Assembly: GCF_044904665.1 (NCBI RefSeq)
Contig: NZ_JADIKM010000001.1
Location: 620,001 to 684,000 of the forward strand
Length of the DNA: 64,000 bases
Reading direction: 5' to 3'
Source of the DNA: Dyella_A ginsengisoli
GTDB lineage: Bacteria; Pseudomonadota; Gammaproteobacteria; Xanthomonadales; Rhodanobacteraceae
In this document: piece by piece, positions 7,046 to 15,638 of the stretch
Numbering within the stretch: the first letter of the stretch is position 1
How the letters are laid out: every line of letters starts with the position of its first letter
Program-made: the position numbers and the translations under genes
Notes under the pieces: generated by a model
Told to the model about the DNA's origin: nothing
Seen by the model: the letters and a program-made list of their open reading frames with translations, nothing else
The model's database searches: none

Positions 7046-8494
7046 CTAGAACGAGAAGAAGTTGTTGAAGAACTGCCCGTTGAGGTTCACGTAGGAGCGT
7101 CCGCGACGGTCGCGGTTGGTCCAAACCGCGCCGTTGGCCACCAGGATGTCCAAGGCAGGATCCAGGCGGCGTTTGACGCGCAGGGCCACCGGGCCGAAGC
7201 GAAGGATGTCGTTCCGACGTACCGAAGCGAACCCCTTCTGCCAGACCTGGGTGTGGAAGTGACGTGCGAGAATATTTGCGTCACCGTGTGCGATCGACGT
7301 GTCCGACGTTTCGCTGAAGATGCGCTGAAACTCATCCACGTGCCATCCGACAATAACGATGGCACGCTCCAGCGTATCCAACGAGATTGCACCTTCCTGC
7401 TCGGAAAAGTAGTGCAGGATTGCAGCGACCCTACCGACCATCTCGCTAGCCTTCGAGACAACATCGTTGATGTCGTGGTATGCACCTTCAGGCCGGATGA
7501 GCGGCTCGGCGTCGTTGACCAACTTGATCCAGCGCGTGGTGGCGTCTTCCGTGAACGTCAGGATGGTCTGGTCGATCGAGCCGGCTGCGAGCGCTTGATC
7601 GTATTCATCAAGCAACTCCCCAACTCGCTCATGGAACCTTGTCAGGTTGTCCCATGAAGGCTCTGCCGCGGACAGGAAGCGTTTGCCTTGCGTAGATGCG
7701 GGCCAGCCCACCAGGAACCGCGCGAGGAGACCGGTGCCACGCGCCTGCTCACCATGGCGCGCCATGTGCTGGCGAAATGCGGACGGTTGAGCCATCAGGC
7801 TGATCGTGACTCGCGGATTGCGCGCAACCACGCTCTTGCCGTCAGCCCGATCGAGCGTGAGTGTCGAGCCGTCCCAGGCAGAGTTGAGCCATCCAAGCTG
7901 CTTCATCGCTCCGCTGCGCAAAAGGATGTCGCCCTCAGCACTCATCCATGCAATGGACTCTCCGTTACCGTTAATTGCATCAGCGAACGCGCGCCCGGTC
8001 AGGTCCTGATGCACCATCTTCCGCATGCGAGGGCGGGCCGGTTTGATCTTGCGGTGTTCCGCCAGTTCCATGGTCACCTCATCCGTCGGCTTCCCCTTGC
8101 GGATCAGGGCGGAGCGCTTCTGTTGCAGCACCTGGGCGACGTCATCCCACATCGCCAGATCCCGTTCGTATTGTTCCATCGCGAGATCGTGCGCGGCTTG
8201 GCGACGCGCGACGAAGTCGTACAAGGCCCTTGCAACAAGATCATCCAGGGCGCTCTTGCGTTCACCGGACTCGGCGATTGCGAAGATGTTGAGCGACACC
8301 GGACGGACCTGCCCGGTGGGCAATTTGAACTTGATCCGCCCCTGGCAGGCAGCAGACATCACGGCCAAGAGCGACATGGCGATGAGCGCGTCAGGCGCCT
8401 GCAGGTGCCAGCTCAGCTCGCGCGCGGTCTCACGAACGAGGACCGGAAACTTGTCCAGCGGATATGCCGGAGGCCCGAAGTTGAAGTAGTTCAT
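7046..8494 (-). CDS. DUF3987 domain protein (mobile-element, helicase/primase-associated ATPase-like)
   Basis: A 482-residue protein recognisable as the DUF3987 (YfjI-like) family. It has an N-terminal DKFPVLVRETARELSWH segment, an early Ala/Met-rich helix, and an atypical Walker A-like loop AESGERKS near residue 75. A DLTGRAFADAI segment and a GxMKQLGWLNSAWDG segment follow. Family knowledge: DUF3987 proteins are common in prophages, ICEs and integrative mobilizable elements, where they occupy the slot of a replication primase/helicase; biochemistry is largely unproven. The start overlaps the stop of the upstream 101-aa gene by 4 bp (ATGA-type), showing co-translation. It converges on the relaxase gene, with the IS between them. 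Role in element replication is inference. Confidence 0.8.
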   Translation of the reverse strand: MNYFNFGPPAYPLDKFPVLVRETARELSWHLQAPDALIAMSLLAVMSAACQGRIKFKLPTGQVRPVSLNIFAIAESGERKSALDDLVARALYDFVARRQAAHDLAMEQYERDLAMWDDVAQVLQQKRSALIRKGKPTDEVTMELAEHRKIKPARPRMRKMVHQDLTGRAFADAINGNGESIAWMSAEGDILLRSGAMKQLGWLNSAWDGSTLTLDRADGKSVVARNPRVTISLMAQPSAFRQHMARHGEQARGTGLLARFLVGWPASTQGKRFLSAAEPSWDNLTRFHERVGELLDEYDQALAAGSIDQTILTFTEDATTRWIKLVNDAEPLIRPEGAYHDINDVVSKASEMVGRVAAILHYFSEQEGAISLDTLERAIVIVGWHVDEFQRIFSETSDTSIAHGDANILARHFHTQVWQKGFASVRRNDILRFGPVALRVKRRLDPALDILVANGAVWTNRDRRGRSYVNLNGQFFNNFFSF

Positions 8495-8796
8495 GCTGCA
8501 CCTCCCTGTTCGCCGGCTTCGCTTACCTGAGGGGAAGATTTCCGGCGGCGGTCGGCTTCCGCCTGCAGCAGCCGCTTAAAGGTCGCCGACGACAGCTTGA
8601 GGCCTGCTTCGGCAAGAGCCTCGCGGATGTCCTTCAGTGACACGCCACGTTCAATGGCGTGAAGGATCTCTTCGTAATGTTCGGCGAACTTCGCCTGGTT
8701 GCTGGTGCGCTTCTTCGGTTGAAGCGCTGCCAGCCTGGCAGCGAGAGAGTTGCTGCCGGTGTAGCTTGCGTCGTGCGTTTTGGTTTCTGCGTACAT
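8491..8796 (-). CDS. Small basic helix-turn-helix-like protein of the mobile element
   Basis: A 101-residue protein. The ATG at 8796 was chosen because a GAGGAG ribosome-binding site precedes it by about 9 bases; an extension to 8895 would run through the upstream gene. The centre (HAIERGVSLKDIREALAE, then LSSATFKRLLQAE) has the spacing of a helix-turn-helix, and Lys/Arg are abundant. I do not recognise a named family beyond similarity to small regulators next to DUF3987 genes. It lies 13 bp after the AlpA-like gene and overlaps the DUF3987 gene by 4 bp, so the three form one operon. Confidence 0.65.
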   Translation of the reverse strand: MYAETKTHDASYTGSNSLAARLAALQPKKRTSNQAKFAEHYEEILHAIERGVSLKDIREALAEAGLKLSSATFKRLLQAEADRRRKSSPQVSEAGEQGGAA

Positions 8797-8809
8797 TGTT
8801 TTGGTCTCC

Positions 8810-9166
8810 TCAGTGGTGGCTAGTGGAAGTGGGAGTGGCGCGTGCCTCAAGCCAAGCCACAACTTCGTGACGCCACCAGCGCGGGGACTTCCCAATGTAG
8901 AAGGGGAGAGGCCACGTACAATCGTACGCAGCGCATTTCTTGTTCATGCGCGCATAGATCTGACTACGGCTTTCGCCAGTGAGCTCCTTCACATCCGGAA
9001 GTCGAAGGGCCTTCTTGGGCTCGGACCGCCCAAGCTGGCTGCTGACTTCCAGGAGGAGTCGACGGATCTCCATCAACGTCACGTTATCGCGCGGGCTGGG
9101 AGCCCCCTCGGGTGACGTCTTCATACTGCGTGAGGCTCGAGCCTCATGGGGGATTGCGGTGGACAT
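8810..9166 (-). CDS. AlpA-family regulator (excisionase-like, winged helix)
   Basis: A 118-residue protein. The C-terminal half matches the AlpA/phage excisionase-type HTH: LRLPDVKELTGESRSQIY (first and recognition helices), then WPLPFYIGKSPRWW and EVVAWLEAR, the usual end of this domain. The N-terminal 50 residues are less conserved. Start ATG 9166 has an AGGAAG ribosome-binding site 5-6 bases upstream; a TTG at 9184 is possible but lacks one. Family knowledge: AlpA proteins activate integrase or excision functions of prophages and islands. It is first in the operon with the 101-aa and DUF3987 genes. The 198-bp gap upstream is AT-richer and probably holds its promoter, but I cannot fix -35/-10 boxes. 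Confidence 0.8.
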   Translation of the reverse strand: MSTAIPHEARASRSMKTSPEGAPSPRDNVTLMEIRRLLLEVSSQLGRSEPKKALRLPDVKELTGESRSQIYARMNKKCAAYDCTWPLPFYIGKSPRWWRHEVVAWLEARATPTSTSHH

Positions 9167-9364
9167 GGAACTTCCTTCGGTCAATGGGCAGGCCGGATTG
9201 CTTGCCCGGCGGCGATTTGACGAAGGAAGGGGTCCGTCGAGGAGAGGTTCCTCTTTTAACGGTACGTATCAAGGGCTTATAGGTATGTCCAAGCCACTGA
9301 ACGTAACGGGTAGTGCGCGCGGCGGCTGCGATCGGTTCGGCAGCACGCGTGCCCTGCGTGGCCA

Positions 9365-10960
9365 TCACAACCTGGAAGTGCTCGATGCCTCGTAGACGCG
9401 ATGAAGGCACGCTTCGATATGATCGTTGAAACGTTGGAGTTCGTCTACAACATGACCGATGTCGCTAGATGCCGTGCAGGCGAGCAGCATGTTGCTTAAC
9501 GCGAGCCGTAACGAAACCTTCCGCGAGTTGATGGCTGTTGCTCCCACGAGCGAGTCGTGCATCCATTGGAGTCGAAGGTCCCATATCTGAAGGATGGCCT
9601 CCGGCACAGCCCAGTCCGTGCGGCGCTCATGCAGATGCAAGCCTTCTTCGAGTGGCGTCATGAGGCTGCTGCCCTGGGTCTTTCGGCCAGGCCAGTAGAT
9701 GTCGTATTTCGTTCGCTCCACGTGGCGTTGATGGAGAACTGCACATATCGCTGAGATGCCTAGCAACAAGGTAAAAGGCTTATCCTCGTTTATGTCACCA
9801 CTAGGAGTCAGGCTAAAGAACAAGCGCAGCCTAAGTAACTCGTGCGCGGGCCCGATGGCATTGCAATAACTCTGGGACTCCACGGGGAACCCGATGGTCT
9901 TCTGGGTGATTGGCAATATGTCCGCCATGTAGTCCTGAAAAAAATCGGGGAACTGCCGAAGCTTAATGGCGAACTCCGCAATAGTACCGCCTTCTGGTGC
10001 CTTGAACCGCGCGGCGAGCTTGGTTCTGAATGCTTGAATTTCATGAGGCACCGGCGCCACTTGAGCACGCGGAGTGGTAGTCGCGATGATTCGTTCGATT
10101 TCCTTGAAAAAATGTACGCACTCATACCTGCAGAGGTAAACATAGAGCGCTTCGTCTAGGGGTGCTTCCCTTTTCGGCGCCCGTGGCACGAATTCTTTTA
10201 ATGAAGCGGTAAAAAGGTCGAGTGCTCCTTCCGTTTCGTGCGAGGCCGAAAAATCGGTCGTGATCTGGGCTTCGAGTGACCTTTGAGTGGCACCGCAGCG
10301 ACGGATGAAATGGTAAAAAAACGCATCTATTTCATGGGTTCTGGCTTCATCCATTTCGATGGTGAGGTAGGACTTTAGGTCAGAGAGCAAGTAGGTGTTC
10401 TGCTCGTTCTTCGTGATTGGAAAGGCGTCCCTAATTTCTAGGGACACTTTCTCAGGTGGCTCCTTGGTTAGAAAATCAATAAGACGCGGTTCGCGTTGTC
10501 TGACTAGAACAAGTAGCAGTTTGAGGACCTTCAGTGCCTTAAGCTTGTCTTGCTTAACATAAAATTCGAAAGTGTTCCCAGTGGTATCTACTACCATCCT
10601 CTTAATGTTCTCGAACGCTTCTTCCGGGTCGAGCAACCATCCATGTTGGTCTTTGAGCTCATCGGTAAGGCGGGAGTAGGTGATATCGTTCAGCGCCACG
10701 TTATCGTGGTTTCCAAGGTCAAAAATACCCGGAAAGATAGCCTTCGATCGCTCGGTTGGAAGATCACTCAAAATAGCGCGCAAAAGCGTCGCGCCGTTCG
10801 GGCCAAAAAAGGAAAGGCGATCGTTGCGAGCTTTCGCGTATTCCTTGCCAAAGATAAACCTCCTAGAGTATGGATTTACGTCCTGCTCAGCTTCTGTAAG
10901 GGCGTATTTTTCGCTCTTCAGATGTTCGGGGATGATTAATTCAAGAAGATGCCTGTCCAT
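9365..10960 (-). CDS. Hypothetical protein, 531 aa, unrecognised family
   Basis: I do not recognise this protein. It is 531 residues, largely helical in appearance, soluble, with no signal peptide and no membrane segment. It begins MDRHLLELIIPEHLKS, and ATG 10960 is the first plausible start, with only a weak GGAAAC upstream. Nothing like a Walker box, HNH, PD-(D/E)xK or protease motif stands out. The base composition is visibly more AT-rich than neighbouring core genes and codon choice is relaxed, as for recently acquired DNA. It stands alone between the AlpA operon and the trp genes on an island that carries restriction genes. An accessory (perhaps defence) role is a guess from position only. 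Confidence 0.75.
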   Translation of the reverse strand: MDRHLLELIIPEHLKSEKYALTEAEQDVNPYSRRFIFGKEYAKARNDRLSFFGPNGATLLRAILSDLPTERSKAIFPGIFDLGNHDNVALNDITYSRLTDELKDQHGWLLDPEEAFENIKRMVVDTTGNTFEFYVKQDKLKALKVLKLLLVLVRQREPRLIDFLTKEPPEKVSLEIRDAFPITKNEQNTYLLSDLKSYLTIEMDEARTHEIDAFFYHFIRRCGATQRSLEAQITTDFSASHETEGALDLFTASLKEFVPRAPKREAPLDEALYVYLCRYECVHFFKEIERIIATTTPRAQVAPVPHEIQAFRTKLAARFKAPEGGTIAEFAIKLRQFPDFFQDYMADILPITQKTIGFPVESQSYCNAIGPAHELLRLRLFFSLTPSGDINEDKPFTLLLGISAICAVLHQRHVERTKYDIYWPGRKTQGSSLMTPLEEGLHLHERRTDWAVPEAILQIWDLRLQWMHDSLVGATAINSRKVSLRLALSNMLLACTASSDIGHVVDELQRFNDHIEACLHRVYEASSTSRL

Positions 10961-11367
10961 GATGTTTCCGCATATCGCTGTGGTTGTGCCGTGGGTAACA
11001 TGTACCTACGGACGGCTGATCCTGCTTACCGAATAGCCCGCAACCGGATGCGCTGGCTCCGGAGTACTTCGCACGAAAATGCATTTTGGCGCAAAAGGGC
11101 TCGGTGGCGAGGCCTTGCTGCCTTGTGTGTCGGCGATCCCTTTTCCTCTTTTCCTGGAGCGAGTGCACACATGCGACTGTCAGCGCATGGTGCCCTTAGG
11201 TGCAACAACCTGCCGCCGCGAACGGACAAGGGATGCATGTAAGAATGGAGTCGTGGCCGCTATAGAGGCGCCGCCCATTGCAGTGAAGCAAAAGGCGGGT
11301 ACGCAAGCGGGTACCGAAGTTCATCACCGGCCGCTATGGCTAGTTATTACAGAGAGTTACACCGCGT
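10961..11367. other. 407-bp gap between island and trpG; no gene seen
   Basis: No convincing ORF, tRNA or strong terminator was found. GGCCGCTAT occurs twice (near 11256 and 11330) and CGGGTAC is repeated near 11297-11312. This is where the accessory segment meets the trp operon, so an attachment site or a remnant of the ancestral trp upstream region may lie here. I cannot point to a matching direct repeat, because the left end of the island is outside the window. Confidence 0.5.
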
Positions 11368-11967
11368 ATGCTTCTGATGATCGACAACTACGACAGCTTC
11401 ACCTTCAACCTCGTGCAGTACCTGGGCGAGCTGGGGCAGGAGGTGAGGGTGGTGCGCAACGATGCGCTCGATGTCGCCGGAGTGCGTGCGCTGAAGCCTT
11501 CGCACATCATGATTTCGCCCGGGCCGGGCACGCCGGACGACGCCGGCGTGTCGCTGGCGATCCTGCGCGAGATGGCCGGCGAGCTGCCGATCTTCGGCGT
11601 GTGCCTGGGCCACCAGGCAATCGGCCAGGCCTTCGGAGGCAAGGTGATCCGCGCCAAGCAGATCATGCACGGCAAGACCTCACCGATACGCCACCGCGGG
11701 CAGGGCGTGTTCGCCGGGTTACCCGATCCGTTCGAAGCCACGCGCTACCACTCGCTGGTGGTCGAGCAGGCCTCGCTGCCGGACTGCCTGGAAGTCACCG
11801 CCTGGACCGAGCATCCCGATGGCTCGATCGACGAGATCATGGGCCTGCGCCACCGGACCCTGCCGGTGGAGGGCGTGCAGTTCCACCCCGAGTCCATCCT
11901 TACCCAGCACGGCCACGCGATGCTGGCGAATTTCCTCGGCCTGCCGGCGCGGAAGCTCGCCGCATGA
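11368..11967 (+). CDS. trpG: Anthranilate/aminodeoxychorismate synthase component II (glutamine amidotransferase)
   Basis: A 199-residue class I glutamine amidotransferase. It releases ammonia from glutamine for TrpE (anthranilate, tryptophan pathway) and possibly PabB (folate pathway). Seen: DNYDSFTFN at residues 6-14, the oxyanion PGPGTP loop at 51-56, the nucleophile Cys79 in GVCLGHQAIG, and the His-Glu pair in QFHPES near residue 175. Full family length. Its stop overlaps the trpD start (ATGA at 11964), showing translational coupling. trpE, normally upstream in Xanthomonadales, is not in the window; the accessory island lies there instead. Confidence 0.95.
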   Translation: MLLMIDNYDSFTFNLVQYLGELGQEVRVVRNDALDVAGVRALKPSHIMISPGPGTPDDAGVSLAILREMAGELPIFGVCLGHQAIGQAFGGKVIRAKQIMHGKTSPIRHRGQGVFAGLPDPFEATRYHSLVVEQASLPDCLEVTAWTEHPDGSIDEIMGLRHRTLPVEGVQFHPESILTQHGHAMLANFLGLPARKLAA

Positions 11968-13013
11968 TGTCGCGCGAGCTGCACATCACGCCGCAGGAGG
12001 CCCTGCAGCGCACGATCGAGCACCGCGAGATCTTCCACGACGAGATGATCGCGCTGATGCGCCAGATCATGCGCGGCGAGGTGAGCCCCCTCATGACCGC
12101 GGCGATCATCACGGGCCTGCGCGTGAAGAAGGAAACCATCGGCGAGATCACCGGCGCGGCGCGCGTCATGCGCGAGCTGTCGGCCAGGGTGGAGGCGCCG
12201 CCGCACGACCACTTCGTCGACATCGTCGGCACCGGCGGTGATGGTGCGTCCAGCTTCAACATCTCCACCGCCTCGATGTTCGTGGCCGCGGCGGCCGGCG
12301 CCCGCGTGGCCAAGCACGGCGGGCGTAGCGTGTCGTCCAAGTCCGGCAGCGCGGACGTGCTGGAGGCGCTGGGCGCCTCGATCGACCTGAAGCCCGCGCA
12401 GGTCTCTGCCTGCATGGCCGAGACCGAGATCGGCTTCATGTTCGCGCCGAATCATCATCCGGCGATGAAGGTGGTCGCGCCGGTGCGCAAGGAAATGGGC
12501 GTGCGCACCCTGTTCAACATTCTCGGGCCGCTGACCAACCCGGCCGATGCGCCGAATATCCTGATGGGCGTGTTCCACCCCGACCTGGTCGGCATCCAGG
12601 TCCGTGTGCTGCAGCAGCTGGGCGCGAAGCACGCGATGGTGGTGTGGGGCCGCGACGGCATGGACGAGATTTCGCTGGGCGCGGCGACCCTGGTCGGCGA
12701 GCTGCGCCACGGCCAGGTGCGCGAATACGAGATCGAGCCGGAGGATTTCGGCCTCGCCATGGCCTCCAGCCGCAACCTGCGGGTGGAGAGCGTGGCCGAA
12801 TCGCGCGCGATGCTGGAAGAGGCGCTGCATGGCAAGCACGGCGTGGCGCACGACATCGTCTGCCTGAATGCCGGCGCGGCGCTGTATACCGCCGACGTGG
12901 TGGACAGCATCGACGACGGCATCACGCTGGCGCGCGCCACCATCGCCAGCGGCGCCGCCCGTGCCAAACTGCAGCAGTTCGTTTCCACCACCCGACGCCT
13001 CGCCGGCATCTGA
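11964..13013 (+). CDS. trpD: Anthranilate phosphoribosyltransferase
   Basis: A 349-residue enzyme that transfers phosphoribosyl from PRPP to anthranilate, the second tryptophan step. Seen: the glycine-rich PRPP loop GTGGDGASSFNIST, then KHGGRSVSSKSGSAD, and the metal-binding region with the WGRDGMDE motif. The N-terminus is MMSRELHITPQEA. ATG 11964 overlaps the trpG stop and ATG 11967 follows immediately, so either could serve. Full length for the family. It sits in a trpG-trpD-trpC cluster, with 66 bp before trpC. Confidence 0.95.
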   Translation: MMSRELHITPQEALQRTIEHREIFHDEMIALMRQIMRGEVSPLMTAAIITGLRVKKETIGEITGAARVMRELSARVEAPPHDHFVDIVGTGGDGASSFNISTASMFVAAAAGARVAKHGGRSVSSKSGSADVLEALGASIDLKPAQVSACMAETEIGFMFAPNHHPAMKVVAPVRKEMGVRTLFNILGPLTNPADAPNILMGVFHPDLVGIQVRVLQQLGAKHAMVVWGRDGMDEISLGAATLVGELRHGQVREYEIEPEDFGLAMASSRNLRVESVAESRAMLEEALHGKHGVAHDIVCLNAGAALYTADVVDSIDDGITLARATIASGAARAKLQQFVSTTRRLAGI

Positions 13014-13079
13014 CGCCCCGCCCGGGCGCGGTGCCCTGTCTTACCGCCGCTCCCGCGGCGCCCCAACGACACCACGATC

Positions 13080-13874
13080 ATGGCCGATATCCTGCAACGC
13101 ATCCTCGTCCGCAAGACGGAAGAAATCGCCGAACGCAGCGCCAGGGTTTCGCTCGACGAGCTGGCCGCGCGCGTGGCCGACATGCCGCCCACGCGCGGCT
13201 TCGCCGCGGCGCTGGAGGCGAAGATCGACGCCGGCCTGCCCGCGGTGATCGCCGAGGTGAAGAAGGCCAGCCCCAGCAAGGGCGTGATCCGCGCGGATTT
13301 CGATCCGGGCGCGATCGCCCGCAGCTACGAGGCGGCCGGCGCGGCCTGCCTCTCGGTGCTGACCGACAAGGACTTCTTCCAGGGCAGCGAGGAGTTCCTG
13401 CGCCAGGCGCGCGAGGCCTGCTCGCTGCCGATCCTGCGCAAGGACTTCGTGATCGATCCCTACCAGGTGTACGAGGCGCGCGCGATCGGCGCGGACTGCA
13501 TCCTGCTGATCGTCGCCGCGCTAGGCGATGCCGAGCTGATGAACCTCGCGCTGCTGGCTGCCGAGCTGGATCTGGACGTGCTGTGCGAGGTGCACGATGC
13601 CGAGGAGCTCGAACGCGCCCAGGCGCTGCCGGTGCCGATGATCGGCGTCAACAACCGCAACCTGCGCACCTTCGAGACCACGCTGGAGACCACGCTGGAA
13701 CTGCAGCCGCTGGTCGAGTACGACCGCATCCTGGTGGCCGAGTCGGGCATCCACACGCCCGAGCACGTGCGCGAGCTGCGCGAGGCGGGCGTGCACGCCT
13801 TCCTGGTGGGCGAGGCGTTCATGCGGGCGGTCGATCCGGGCACCGAGCTCAAGCGCCTGTTCGAAGCGGACTGA
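13080..13874 (+). CDS. trpC: Indole-3-glycerol phosphate synthase
   Basis: A 264-residue (beta/alpha)8 enzyme that closes the indole ring from carboxyphenylaminodeoxyribulose phosphate. Seen: the N-terminal ADILQRILVRKTEEI helix, the catalytic Lys in EVKKASPSKG, LRKDFVIDPYQV, the LLIVAAL strand, GVNNRNLRTFE and the phosphate-binding VAESGIHTPE. It is monofunctional: no TrpF domain is fused, unlike the Escherichia coli protein. ATG at 13080. The gene follows trpD by 66 bp and precedes a HAD phosphatase by 3 bp, so the HAD gene may be co-transcribed. Confidence 0.96.
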   Translation: MADILQRILVRKTEEIAERSARVSLDELAARVADMPPTRGFAAALEAKIDAGLPAVIAEVKKASPSKGVIRADFDPGAIARSYEAAGAACLSVLTDKDFFQGSEEFLRQAREACSLPILRKDFVIDPYQVYEARAIGADCILLIVAALGDAELMNLALLAAELDLDVLCEVHDAEELERAQALPVPMIGVNNRNLRTFETTLETTLELQPLVEYDRILVAESGIHTPEHVRELREAGVHAFLVGEAFMRAVDPGTELKRLFEAD

Positions 13875-13877
13875 GCC

Positions 13878-14591
13878 ATGGACGAGGTGGCGATGCCGGC
13901 GCCGGAACAGGCGCCGCCGCAGCCGGTCGCATCGGCGCCGGTGGCCGGGCCGCGCACGGTGCTGTTCGATTTCGACGGCGTGATCACCGTGGACGATACC
14001 TTCGCCCGCTTCATGCGCGAACGCTACGCAGGCGTGGGCCGCAAGCTGCTCCTGCTGCCGGTAGTGCCGTGGCTGCTGCTGGTGTGGCCGTTCTCCTGGC
14101 GGCTGGGCGTGCGCACGCTGGTACATGTGGGGCTGCTGGGCGTCGGCGAGCGGCGCTACCGCGAGCTGGCGCTGGACTTCGCGTCCAGGCTGGTACGCCG
14201 TCCACGCCAGTTCCAGCGCGATGCACTGCTTGTGCTGCGCCGCCACCAGGCCGGGGGCGACCGGGTGATCGTGGTCACCGGCTGCGAGCGCACGCTCGCG
14301 CGCGGCCTGCTCGACGAACTGGGCCTGCCCGAGATTGAGCTGCTGGCTTCGGAGCTGGTGCCGCGCTGGCCGGGCATGCGCGTGAAGCGGCACAACGTGG
14401 GACGGCGCAAGCTGCAGTCGCTGGCCGAGGCGGGGGTAAGCGCCTGGCAGCGCGCCTACGGCGACTCGGTGCTGGACATTCCCATGCTCAAGGCGGCCGC
14501 CGAACCGGTGCTGGTGAACGCGTCGCCCAAGCTGTGCAAGCTGGTGGAAAAGGCGCTGGGCCGCAGCATCGAGCGCGTGGCCTGGTACTGA
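13878..14591 (+). CDS. HAD-superfamily hydrolase, subfamily IB-like phosphatase
   Basis: A 237-residue HAD phosphatase. Motif I is FDFDGVIT with Asp31 and Asp33 after a Pro/Ala-rich N-terminal extension of about 25 residues. A hydrophobic segment at about residues 58-75 (LLLLPVVPWLLLVWPFSW) may be a membrane-associated cap helix. Motif II is VVTG, and motif III/IV lies around AYGDSVLDIPML. The order matches SerB/PSP-like subfamily IB enzymes, in which the second Asp acts as acid/base. The substrate is unknown. It starts 3 bp after trpC and ends before a bidirectional hairpin that separates it from convergent clp. Confidence 0.8.
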   Translation: MDEVAMPAPEQAPPQPVASAPVAGPRTVLFDFDGVITVDDTFARFMRERYAGVGRKLLLLPVVPWLLLVWPFSWRLGVRTLVHVGLLGVGERRYRELALDFASRLVRRPRQFQRDALLVLRRHQAGGDRVIVVTGCERTLARGLLDELGLPEIELLASELVPRWPGMRVKRHNVGRRKLQSLAEAGVSAWQRAYGDSVLDIPMLKAAAEPVLVNASPKLCKLVEKALGRSIERVAWY

Positions 14592-14602
14592 ATCGGCACA
14601 AA

Positions 14603-14632
14603 CGCAAAGCGGCGCCGAAGCGCCGCTTTCGT
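14603..14632. terminator. Bidirectional hairpin terminator between convergent genes
   Basis: A 10-bp stem (AAAGCGGCGC at 14606-14615 with 14620-14629) and a CGAA loop, flanked by A and T tracts. It lies between the convergent HAD gene (+) and clp (-). Confidence 0.75.
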
Positions 14633-14653
14633 TCGCCCCCCCGCTGTTGATGC

Positions 14654-15349
14654 TCAGCGCGTGCCGAACACCACGATGGTCTTGCCGGACACCTGGATCA
14701 TGCCCTGCTCCTCCAGCTGCTTGAGCACGCGGCCGACCATCTCGCGCGAGCAGCCGACGATGCGGCTCACTTCCTGTCGCGAGATGCGGATCTGGGTGCC
14801 GTCCGGATGGGTCATCGCGTCCGGTTCCTGGCACAGGTCGAGCAGGGTGCGCGAGATGCGGTTGGTGACGTCCATGAAGGCCATGCGGCTGACCTGGCGC
14901 GACGTGCGCAGCAGGCGGTTGGTCAGCTGGGCGCCAATGGCGAAGAGGATCTTCGGGCATTCCTCGCGAAGTTGGCCTTCCATCAACTGGAACAGCCGCT
15001 CGTAGCTGATCTCGGCCATCTCGCACGGGGTGCGCGTGCGCACCAGCGATTCGCGTTGGGACTGCTCGACGAACAGGCCCATCTCGCCGATGAACTGGCC
15101 GCGGCTGATGTAGGCGAGGATCAGCTCGCGCCCTTGCTCGTCCTCGGTGCAAACGGCCAGCGAGCCTTCGACCACGTAATACAGCGTGTTGGCCGGATCG
15201 CCCGGACGGATGATCGCGGTCTTGCCGGGATAGCGGCGGCGATGGCACAGCGCCAGGAAGCGCTCCATCGAGGCCGGATCGGGGGCGAATCCCAGCGGAG
15301 CCTGGGACCGTTCGAAAGCTTGCTGCAGCTGGTATTTGAGTTGCGCCAC
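14654..15349 (-). CDS. clp: Clp, CRP/FNR-family transcriptional regulator (Xanthomonas-type)
   Basis: A 231-residue global regulator with an N-terminal cyclic-nucleotide-binding beta barrel (GKTAIIRPGDPANTLYY, then GRELILAYISRGQFIGE) and a C-terminal winged helix. The recognition segment is ISRQEVSRIVGCSREMVGRVLK. Family knowledge: Xanthomonas Clp controls virulence and extracellular enzymes, and its DNA binding is blocked by cyclic di-GMP rather than needing cAMP. Near-identity of the HTH region to that protein supports the name. The start is a GTG at 15349; no better upstream ATG is in frame. It is divergent from speD across a 289-bp region, an arrangement kept in Xanthomonadales. PilZ and DUF1631 genes in this window are also linked to cyclic di-GMP signalling. 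Confidence 0.92.
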   Translation of the reverse strand: MAQLKYQLQQAFERSQAPLGFAPDPASMERFLALCHRRRYPGKTAIIRPGDPANTLYYVVEGSLAVCTEDEQGRELILAYISRGQFIGEMGLFVEQSQRESLVRTRTPCEMAEISYERLFQLMEGQLREECPKILFAIGAQLTNRLLRTSRQVSRMAFMDVTNRISRTLLDLCQEPDAMTHPDGTQIRISRQEVSRIVGCSREMVGRVLKQLEEQGMIQVSGKTIVVFGTR

Positions 15350-15638
15350 GATGTTTTCCGAATGAGGGTGACCCGGGCGGCCGGTCAGGCACGGCCCTGC
15401 GTGAGCGTAAGTGTTTTTCCCCTGTAGCGCCGCATTATGGCAAACCCGTCGCCCGGGGCGCAGTTTCAGTTTTCATCCCTTTTACTCCATACTTGGCGGT
15501 CTTCCAGCACCGATGACGTGTCGCGCGTCGGTCACAAGGGTCGCGGAAGCTTGTCTTTTCGTGCCGTACCATCCCGCGGGGACCCTTGTCGCTAACCCGC
15601 CTCTGCTGCTGGCCGCCGTGCGGCCATGGAGAGTTGCC

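Noticed and set aside
9144..9410. Minus-strand 88-codon frame upstream of the AlpA-like gene.
   Set aside because: It overlaps both flanking genes, lacks a ribosome-binding site and has no recognisable features; the interval is better explained as the AlpA promoter region.
1..11367. CRISPR array in the defence region.
   Set aside because: No regularly spaced repeats were seen anywhere in the window.
11079..11963. Long open frame in front of trpD that would give a 644-aa protein.
   Set aside because: The extra N-terminus is a shadow of trpG in another frame, Arg/Gly/Ala-rich and unlike any family; trpD starts at 11964.
15411..15638. 76-residue N-terminal extension of SpeD.
   Set aside because: Conserved SpeD sequence begins at GTG 15639 with its own ribosome-binding site; the extension crosses the clp-speD promoter region.
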